Positions 55,951-64,000 of a DNA stretch of 64,000 nucleotides are shown here, in pieces; the first letter of the stretch is position 1, and every line of letters begins with the position of its first letter. The DNA lies in assembly GCF_027887165.1 (NCBI RefSeq), contig NC_077227.1, forward strand, positions 74,218,305-74,282,304, read 5' to 3'. Under the pieces are notes generated by a model. It was not told the origin of the DNA. It ran no database searches and saw only the letters and a list, made by a program, of their open reading frames with translations. The DNA comes from Monodelphis domestica (taxonomy: Eukaryota > Chordata > Mammalia > Didelphimorphia > Didelphidae). Made by a program: the position numbers and the translations under genes.

Positions 55951-56679
55951 AAAGGAAATTTTGAGGTTTCAGTAAGTCCAACATTAATACAGTGAACCCC
56001 AGAAAAGGGATAGGGGAGCAGGGCTCTACTTAAGGAGTGAAATGTTCCAGGCTAGATACAGAGCAAGTCAACACTCATGCTAATTGACAGTGAGATCGAG
56101 TCTGAGTGGACATTGCCTGGGCAAAATAGAGAGACAGTCTCCCCTCCAGAAAATTTTCTATGAGTCAATATCATATCCAGGTAATTATGGTTTCAGTTCA
56201 GGCTGTAATAATCCTCTGGTTTATGTATAGGTTATCTGATGAGCACTCAAGTGTTTTTTGAGGTCTGTGTTTGCAATATATGATTTGTAATCTATAATGA
56301 CATGAAAAACAGCAAGGTTTTGGTGTATAATCCTAGTCACCAAGTCAAGTTGATACCAAGTGCTACTGGACAGCTTTTATTGTTTCTTTGCATATTTGCA
56401 TTGATAAAAAAAAACCCTGTAAATTCTAGTAGTAATGGCCTGATTATGAATTGTCATCATAATTCCTCTACTTGCGCAAATAGATCCATATGATTCTGAA
56501 TTTGTTCCACACCTGTTATGTTATTGGTTTTGTATGTGAGTTGTTCCACTGGCTCCCTATAGAGGTGAACTCCTTGGGGGAGGGGGGGGAGGGTTCAGCC
56601 AGCCTTTTTTGTTGTTGTTGATGTAGGGAAGAGTTATCAAAAGCATAGCTCAGAAACAAGTGCCTACAGAACTAATGAA
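55951..56679. other. Unassigned stretch
   Basis: No gene or named repeat. A G-rich run lies at 56575-56594. Confidence 0.4.
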
Positions 56680-56828
56680 CAGCCAATCAGATTAAAATGT
56701 CATTAGGAAATGTTCAACAAAATTAATTATAATATAGCAAAACATAGATAATATTAATGGGTAGTTTTCTAAGTCAATATGCAGCCCTCCAGTATTCACT
56801 GCTATTTGATTTTGACACCACTACCATA
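56680..56828 (+). mobile_element. hAT remnant (OposCharlie-like), shorter copy
   Basis: 'ccaatcagattaaaatgtca', 'ttaggaaatgttcaacaaaa', 'aaaacatagataatattaat', 'ttttctaagtcaatatgcag' and a 'ttttgacaccactac' end. Same order as 55145-55535. Confidence 0.6.
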
Positions 56829-57659
56829 GGGTGTTGCTGTGGAGGAACTAAGTTCTACCAAAGTAGAAAAGCACCTTTGCTGCAAACTTAGAGAATTTCC
56901 TGGAGACATTGAGAATTTAAGTTCTTCCTTTTAAATCCACTGGTGCCTGTTTTCCATACTCATTATTGATTGATGAACTGATGTTTGTTTGTTCCAAAAT
57001 TATTTCTGTTGGGTTTTTTTACTTGTTTATTATTTGTTCTAAAAATGTCTTTCATTCTCTTTTCTCCTTTTTGGTGAGGAAGTAGTAACCTTTCTATAGC
57101 CACCTTAAAATAGTGGACCTTGTGTTTCATTAATAGTGTAGAGGGTTTTTTGGGATTCTTTCTAAATCTGTTTTGGTCCATTTTACAGTTCTGAAAGTGT
57201 ACACTGACTAACATCACAGAGGTGTTCATTGCTTCAAATAGATTCTTCCATCTAAGCTTTGATTTTAGGATACCAGTAAATCTCATTCTATAGTAAGCTA
57301 GATTTCTCCTCAGTGGCTCTATGCTTGATATCTTGTCTAGAGGAGACCAAGAAATTTTTAAGTATTACTTCCATCCATTGCTGCAATTTGACCTCCAAAT
57401 TACAATTACTATCTTATTCTTCTCATCATTTTCAATGAAGTTCAGATAAAGTAATTCTAGTATAAGTTGATATTCTGCTATTATTTTTTGTATTTAGAGT
57501 TCTATAGACTTACTTACAAATACTATAAAAATAAATATTTGCAAATCATATGCTATGATATACTAACATATACTAATTATACATTATAGGATTAATACAC
57601 TATAAAATTACTTTTTGAAATTGAATGAAAGTAGAAGGATATAAAATTACCATCTGCAG

Positions 57660-57850
57660 CTAATTTTCTTAATTTTTTTTCTGCCATGGATCCCTCTGGC
57701 AACAGTCTAGTCAGATCTATGGACCCTCCTCAGAATAATGCTTTTAAATGCTCAAAATAAAATGCATGGGATTATAAAGGAATCAATTATATTGAAATGA
57801 AATTATCAACATATTTTAAAGTTCATATACCACAAATTAATAACTTGCTC
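57660..57850 (+). mobile_element. hAT-like remnant related to 51418-51609
   Basis: 'ctgccatggatccctctggc', 'tctatggaccctcctcagaa', 'taatgcttttaaatgctcaa', 'attatattgaaatgaaatta' and 'aacatattttaaagttcata' share order with 51418-51609. No terminal repeats can be seen. Confidence 0.45.
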
Positions 57851-57983
57851 TACAGACTCATTGAAAACATCCTCAGTACCATTTTAGTAGCAGATAAAAC
57901 AGTTGAAATGATATGCATCTAAATCATATTCCTGTGTGATTTGGATTCCATCAGAGATCAAAGCTCTAGAGCTCTGTTCTAGA

Positions 57984-58046
57984 AGAGTTTGATGATGATT
58001 GATAATGATGATGATGGTGGTGATGGTGATTGTGATAATTATGATT
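57984..58046 (+). repeat. GAT/GGT imperfect microsatellite
   Basis: 'gatgatgattgataatgatg' followed by 'atggtggtgatggtgat' and 'aattatgattatg'. Confidence 0.85.
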
Positions 58047-58909
58047 ATGCTTTATGGGAAGAAATTAGGGAAAGTTTTGTGGAAGTGGCACCTGGGCTGG
58101 GCTTTGAAGAGTAGATAAAAATTCCTAATAATCACAGAGTTAAAACACTCAGGTTTAATGGATATTCCCTTTGCAAATGATATTACAAACAGTTAAAATC
58201 AGATTAGAATTCTGTAAAGAAAATTGTAATATAAATGGAGCCCCAAAAGAAACATAAAAATTAATGTTCTGATACTTCTCATTATATAGAAATAACTGAG
58301 AAATTTCTTTGTAACAGGAGGAAATGTTATTGATTTAAATCAAACTAAATGCATCTGGGAGTTATTCATTCAGAGAAGGGATTCTCAGGAATGTCTATGA
58401 CCTTTAGAGATACCTCATGTTTATTTAGTTTTAGCTATTGGATCCTTTTGTAATAAGTCTTAAAGCTACAGAGACTATGAAACCTGAAAGAGACATGAAA
58501 GGTCATTTAGTTCAACCCCTTATTTTTTAGATGAAGAAAATGAAGTCCATATTTTCACATTTGGAAATAAACCAACCTCTGGCTAGGGTTTTTCCAGAAA
58601 TTTTGGATTAATTTAGCATTATATATGAAGACAAGAGCTATATACACATTGCACTTGGGTGGTAAATCTAAGCAATCAAGGCTGCTAGCTAAGTGTAGGC
58701 TGGGCACACTATTAGCAGACCACAATCATAGCATGGTACTTTGGGCCTTCTAGAACTAAGGTATCCATGGTGAGTACAAATTATTATACTGAACCACTCA
58801 GCAGAGAAATGTTAGGGCTTAATATGATCACATGGTGAGTTGAGAATTTTTCTTTTGCAATTAAAATAGATAGATAAGTGGATTGTTTTTCTGACTATAG
58901 AGCTCATTA

Positions 58910-59125
58910 ATGGCTCACATTTATATAGCACTACCCAGTTCACACAGCTGTTTTCCTCACAGTAACCTTCTTAGGTAGGTATAATTATCTCCACTTAGCA
59001 GGGGAGGAAACTGAGATTCAGAAAGATGAAATGATTTAGCTAAAAATCACAAAACCAGTAAACGAGAGATCCAGAATTTGAACATTTGATTCCCAAATCC
59101 AATGTTCTTCCCTTGCCATACAAAT
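58910..59125 (-). mobile_element. MIR SINE
   Basis: 'cacatttatatagcactacc', 'taggtaggtataattatctc', 'gaggaaactgagattcagaa' and 'aatccaatgttcttcccttg'. Confidence 0.7.
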
Positions 59126-59299
59126 TTAGAGTGGAGTTCAGAATGGCATACAGAAACACTAGGATGAATCAGGATGGTTTAATGATGCTCAAACATGATA
59201 TCAGAGAGCATAGATGAATGGACAGTGATACCATCCAGGAGAGAATTATAGGAGTCTTCCTCTGATCCTACCTTCCTATGGAGTAGGACACAGAATGGG

Positions 59300-59375
59300 C
59301 TATGAGCTTTGTCAGTCAATAAACATTTACTAAGCACTTACTATGTGTCAAGCATGGTAAGCACCATGGCAGAAT
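59300..59375 (+). mobile_element. Dispersed-repeat fragment
   Basis: 'gtcagtcaataaacatttac' and 'taagcacttactatgtgtca' with 'agcatggtaagcacc' match the start of the 51955 family. Confidence 0.6.
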
Positions 59376-59949
59376 GTCCAGAACCTCTGAGGAATTGGGT
59401 TTACATGTAGTTTTCAGACAAAGGACTTTCTGTGGAAGCATCATGAGTAGAGAGTTGGGGTCAAGATATATGGATTTGTAGCAGAGGGATTTTTCTAAAG
59501 ATTAACTAGGGATGCCCATTCTAACTGTGCAATAAGGCATATTGAGCAAAAAAAAGTCCTCAGGGATGAGAAAGATGGAATTACAACTGTGCCAGAAAAC
59601 TAGTAGAAGATCTTCAGTAGCTGGTTCTAGCTAGAACTGGCTTGAGTTCAGCTTTAGGCTTACCAGCATTGTATAAATAGAGCCAGGCTTAGGAAAGTGA
59701 GGCATTAGCTATTCATATGGCTGTCATCCTCAACAATTTCATATTATATCATGGAAATTCTGAAGTCATCTCCTATTAGCTAATCTGCTTACCTCAAATA
59801 AATCATCCAGTTTTGTGAACTTCTTTAATTTTTTTCAAAATAAGCACATGGCCGTTATGGATAGTCTTAGATATACATGTCTTTATGGTCACTCAAAGTG
59901 ATGCACTTTTACTCTGGAGACAAGATATGGGCTGTAGGCTATACTCACC

Positions 59950-60480
59950 AAATTACAGAACTCCAGAGTTGGAAAGGATATTCCACTGTCACCAGGTCCA
60001 ACTCACAGTTAGAAAGATTTCCACTCTACAATTGGTCAGTGAGTCTTTTCTTGAAGACCTCCAATGAGGAGCAAGTCATTTTTCTCCTAAGGCAAACTAT
60101 TTTCACTTTAGGATAGTTCTAATTGTTAGGAAAATTTTCCTTTCAGTAAGCCTGAATTTACTTCTCTGCAGTATCCATCTGTTCCTAATTCTGCCCTCTG
60201 AGACCAATCAGAACAAGCCAAATCCTTCTTCCACAAAGAAAAAAACCGTAAATGTAATTATCATGTCTCACCCAACCCTCAACCCCACTAAGTTTTATCT
60301 TCTCCTAGCTAAACACTCCAGTTCCTTCAACCAACCATTATAAGGCTCTTCACTAACCCCTAGATACTCTTCATCTTAATGATGTCCTTTCTAAAATGTC
60401 ATGGTCAGAAGCAAACACAGTAGTTCATATATGATGTGGCCATATTTCTAGTCATGAACATAATGCCTCTCTTCCATTGA
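59950..60480 (-). mobile_element. L3/CR1 LINE 3' region
   Basis: 'ccagagttggaaaggatatt', 'cttgaagacctccaatgagg', 'tctaattgttaggaaaattt', 'cctttcagtaagcctgaatt', 'tcctaattctgccctctgag', 'tccagttccttcaaccaacc', 'atgatgtcctttctaaaatg'. A good-length antisense copy. Confidence 0.75.
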
Positions 60481-60984
60481 ATTGGCAGAAATTTAAAAAC
60501 TGTTCTTCTCTGTTTACCCAGGAACATTAACAGAACTGTTTAGAGGATCATCTTAACAAGCCAAGATCCAAAAGACTTAAGTTATTCACCTTTTCAACAC
60601 ATCACCCCATTTTCCTTTACTTTTTATATCAATATTTCTTTGATCCCTAGATTCTTACTTGCCCTTTTGGACTCATCTCTTTAACCATTTCATATACGCC
60701 AATTTCTCTGCCTTTTGCTGACAATTAATGGCACATTGATGTCTTTGTTCTAATCCTTTGTTACCACTATTTCTCCTATTTGGTGAGAGAAGGACTTCTC
60801 CTTCCTGGATTTCTACTTATCTAAACTTTTCTTCAGAGTTGAAATCATGGCATTTCCTCTCTAAAATCTTCCTACCTGGCTGAAGACTACATTTCTTTCC
60901 CTCTGTTTGAACCCCATATAGCCATATTTTCTACCACTTACTGGCACTCAGCTGAGACCACCATTTTAATGATGCCCCCACTAA

Positions 60985-61810
60985 TATTCTAGAGTTGCCT
61001 TGTTCCCTTGTCCTTCTACCATAATCAAACCAATGTAAGTTTCCTTTCTGCTCATTCTCATGCTACAACATGGGCTTGGACGATGTCACTAAACAGGTCA
61101 ATGGATGCCTTGGATGCTACTCAGGCATTTCAATGGTTCCCAATTCCATATTGAATAAAGTCTATACTTTCTGAAATTCAAGACCCTTTACCTTTCTAGT
61201 TTTATTTCCCACTACTCTCCTTTAGTGGGCAGCTAAGTGACACAGTGGATAGAATGCTAGACCTGGAATCAAGAAGACTTATCTTCTTGAGTTCAAATCT
61301 GATCTCAGATACTTACCAGCTACAGGCAAGTTCTTTAACCCTGTTTTGCCTCAGTTTCTTCATCTTTAAAATGAGCTAGAGAAGGAAATGAAAAATCACT
61401 CTAGTATCACTGCCAAGAAAACCTTAAATGGGATCACAAATAGTCAGAGATGATCGAAAAATAACTAAACAAAAACATTCTTTACGTACCCTACACTGCA
61501 GTCAAATACAAGTATTTGATGTTCCCCAAAGACAGTCCTCAATTTCCTGCTTGTGCCATTTTTTATCCTACTCCTCTTTACTCAAAGCCCAACTCAAACG
61601 TTACCTGTTCCATCAAGCCTTGCCTGATTCCTCCCTCTTCTGAGCAGAATTTCACTTGCCTTCTCATTGAATCTTTACCATTTATCATGTGTTTGTGTAT
61701 GTCTTTCTCTACCACTAGATTAAAAGAATCATGAGTGCAGTGACTGTTTTATTCCTTTTTCTATCCCTTACATTGCTTTTCACAGTATGTCACATATATC
61801 AAGTTCTTAG
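60985..61810 (+). mobile_element. L2 LINE 3' region split by a SINE
   Basis: 'ccaattccatattgaataaa', 'ctttctgaaattcaagaccc' before the SINE; 'aaagcccaactcaaacgtta', 'cctgttccatcaagccttgc', 'ctgattcctccctcttctga' and 'taaaagaatcatgagtgcag' after it. The order is that of a sense L2 3' end. Confidence 0.65.
61226..61470 (+). mobile_element. tRNA-headed SINE with RTE-type tail, inserted in L2
   Basis: 'gggcagctaagtgacacagt', 'ggatagaatgctagacctgg', 'gagttcaaatctgatctcag', 'tgcctcagtttcttcatctt', 'tgccaagaaaaccttaaatg', 'agtcagagatgatcgaaaaa', ending 'ctaaacaaaaac'. Confidence 0.85.
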
Positions 61811-62111
61811 TAAATACATGAGTCAGAAAGTAAATAAGGCAACAAAGAAGGAAGAGAGGAGAAAATAAAAGAATGAAAGAAGGGAGACTGTAGAAAGGAA
61901 AGCCAAATTGGAGGTTATTAGATAAGTTGGCAGCACCAGTCAAAATACCAATGGGCTTCTTTATAAAAACTAAACAAAATCATAATGGAATTTATAAAGG
62001 ACAAATCAGCAGTAAGAATATCATGGGGTACACTGAAGAAAAAAACTCATGAAGGTTATCTTGCAACTCCCAAATGTTAAAAGATATTAATAAGTTACTA
62101 CCCTCAAAATT

Positions 62112-62318
62112 ATAAGGTCTGAGACAGAGCCAGGGAGACAAAGACAGAGAGAAAACGACAGAGACAAAGTCAGAGACAGTGAGAAAGACAGAGACAGAGA
62201 CAGAGACAGAGACAGAGACAGAGACAGAGACAGACAGGAGAGAGAGAGGCAGAGAGGCAGAGAGGCAGAAGGAGGGACAAAGGGAGGAAGGAAGGAAAAG
62301 AGGGAAGGAGAGAGAGAA
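62112..62318 (+). repeat. GAGACA-type purine-rich tandem repeat
   Basis: About 200 bases of 'gagacagagaca' units with 'gaaagaca' and 'ggaaggaa' variants; pure 'gacaga' from about 62186 to 62234. The minus-strand S-V-S-V frame is an artefact. Confidence 0.95.
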
Positions 62319-62789
62319 ATAAGTCAAGGGAATATGATAGGCACCCTAAACATAATAAATATATACAAAAGATTCATTTTTCATAAGCCTATAGAAAATA
62401 AAAACTGGAGAAATGATTCATTAATGAACAATTGCATTTCAGAAAATTTATTGGCAACCTGGCAGGAAAGGAATTTAGACTTATAGTTTATACTATGTAC
62501 TCTCAATGAATTCCAGCTGGATGAAATCTTAAATAGATATATATAAAATAAACACCATAAAAACATGGAAGAAATGGAACAAAACATTTATCTAAGTTAC
62601 AGAAGGGAAAGGCAGTATTTTATGATGCAACAAATAGAAAAAGTAATGGAAAAGACAGATATGGTCTACTAAATTAAAATTTTAAAACTGCAACAAAAAT
62701 ATATTTAAAATAAAAATGACAGGCAAAATACTTATAGCAAAAAATGCTAGATAAAAATAACATCTAAATTATACATCAAATTACAAAGT

Positions 62790-62885
62790 CCCATTCATTC
62801 AATTAACCAATCAATAGGCATTTATTAAATATCTACTGTATGCTAAACATTCTGTTAGACACTGGGAATACAAACATAAAAGTGA
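62790..62885 (+). mobile_element. Dispersed-repeat fragment
   Basis: 'accaatcaataggcatttat', 'taaatatctactgtatgcta' and 'gttagacactgggaatacaa' match the start of the 51955 family; inserted in the L1 relic. Confidence 0.6.
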
Positions 62886-62995
62886 GATTAAAATAAATAA
62901 ATAATAGATAAAAAAGTTTCCACAGTGCATAGATGGTCAAAAGCATTAAAAGACAATTTCCAAAAGAAATGAAACAATTTTTTGGTGAAACCAAA

Positions 62996-64000
62996 ATGAT
63001 GCCTGGAGTTGGGCAGAGTCCTTTTCTATGGGATATGTGTCTAGTTCTTTGTGAAATGGCATGTATGACCCAGCAACTCCTTGTTGATCTTTATTGATCT
63101 CTGCCTGGGAGGTTTGGTCAAAGATGATCTAAGACTGAACCAGAGAGTCACTCCCTCAGAAGGCTATTGTAAGTAAGGCAAGGAGAAAGACTTCAATCAC
63201 CTTCTGAGTATTTCATTCCTGGAGTATTCTCAATGCTAGTTATCCCTTGGACTTTTCAGTAAGGATGGCAGAATCCTCTCTCTACCCCGTTACCCCCTTC
63301 AGAAGCAATGACTAGCACCTGGCAATAAGAACATTTGCTTGCCTAAGTGAGCATGAGGCTAGACCTCAAGTTCTTGACTGCCTCTTCTGTTTTGTGTTTA
63401 GTTTGGAGATCCCAAATTGTCAAACTGTGATTCTAAGAAACAGATGCCTCTGGCTCTTGTAGTAACTATTTGAGTGTGAGTCTCCAAGTTCCAGAGTCAG
63501 AGCTGGCTGCCTTCTGGAAGGTTCTTCCTGCAATTCCACCACTTCTCAGAAGAGAAAATGATCAGTCAAAAGATCATCTTGAATCTAAGTGGAGAAAACA
63601 AAACATTGTCTGGAAGGCTAGTAAATCTTATTGTAAGATTCTCAGACAATGAAGGCATGTGACAAAAGTGAAATGACTGTTCAGCAGTCTTACAAAATGC
63701 CTTAAACTTTGGGGGTAAGTGTAATGTTAGTGATAGCCTACTATTTTATGTTTTAAGTATTTGTTAATGTACACTTGTGATTCTTTTGAGTTTAAGCATT
63801 TATTTTGTGATGGAATAAGTAAAAGCTGTCCTTTGCCTGATATTTATTTTGTACCTAGAATACCTTTCTAGAAAGATCACATTATTCACTTTTTGAAGAG
63901 AACCTAGGCATAAATTATACTGAAACTTTGTTTTAGAGATTCTTCCCAGAGTTCCACTCTGGGGTAGAAACATAATAAGCAAAATATTGGAGGCAAACCT
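62996..64000. other. Unassigned 1-kb stretch at the window end
   Basis: No gene or repeat named. Two 60-codon frames (63470 plus, 63800 minus) show no motif. Confidence 0.4.

Larger units (their letters stand above)
56829..58909. other. Mostly unassigned, with one hAT-like scrap and a GAT repeat
   Basis: Apart from 57660-57850 and 57984-58046 I see nothing named. 58480-58580 has the recurring 'aggtcatttagttcaacccc' / 'ttagatgaagaaaatgaagt' relic. Minus-strand frame 56963-57286 (107 codons) shows no domain. Confidence 0.4.
61890..62995 (+). mobile_element. L1 LINE ORF2 relic
   Basis: 'aaataccaatgggcttcttt', 'tggaatttataaaggacaaa', 'aagaatatcatgggg' and later 'tggcaggaaaggaatttaga', 'ataaacaccataaaaacatg', 'aagtaatggaaaagacagat' and 'agatggtcaaaagcattaaa' are in the order of marsupial L1 ORF2 3' half. 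A purine tract and a dispersed repeat lie within it. Heavily mutated. Confidence 0.55.

Noticed and set aside
61992-62327. 111-codon frame with S-V-S-V repeats
   Set aside because: Translation of the GAGACA tract.

Overview
The window looks like non-coding nuclear DNA from a marsupial, probably an opossum-like species. The repeat content says so: Mar1 CORE-SINEs, tRNA-headed SINEs with RTE-type tails, THER1/MIR SINEs, L3/CR1 and L2 LINE relics, marsupial L1 3' ends, a SPIN hAT transposon and further hAT (OposCharlie-type) remnants. Repeat family names are from memory of consensus sequences, not from a search. I see no working host protein-coding gene, no tRNA or rRNA gene and no CRISPR. Most short open frames lie inside repeats, microsatellites or unremarkable AT-rich DNA.

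Layout. 1-5.8 kb: L1, RTE and L3/CR1 fragments, with a 105-bp inverted repeat 3.7 kb apart. 7.3-11.5 kb: a short, LTR-bounded retrovirus-like fossil sitting inside a GGAA/GGGA microsatellite, with a Mar1 SINE in its interior. 11.7-13.5 kb: two related LTRs placed head to head. 14.1-15.7 kb: a 5'-truncated non-LTR retrotransposon with a 341-codon reverse-transcriptase frame, GC- and CpG-rich against its AT-rich surroundings; this is the only long convincing protein frame. 16.6-31.6 kb: old SINE/LINE relics, including an L1 split by a solo LTR. 31.9-32.65 kb: a processed pseudogene of ribosomal protein L10a (RPL10A) with an 11-bp target-site duplication. 34.2-35.3, 39.4-40.0 and 54.0-55.1 kb: further LTR fossils. 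44.5-44.9 kb: SPIN inserted in a Mar1 SINE with an 8-bp duplication. 52.9-55.95 kb: an L3/CR1 relic split by an RTE-type repeat, an LTR and a hAT remnant that itself holds a Mar1 SINE. 61-63 kb: L2 and L1 relics and a long purine tract.

The parts do not form an operon or pathway. What can be read here is the order in which elements arrived: L3/CR1, L2 and MIR first, then hAT elements, L1s, Mar1 and RTE-tailed SINEs and LTR elements, with the RTE-like LINE at 14 kb looking comparatively young. The most interesting points are that LINE, the SPIN insertion, the conserved promoter and splice-donor-like blocks shared by four LTRs, and the inverted repeat.
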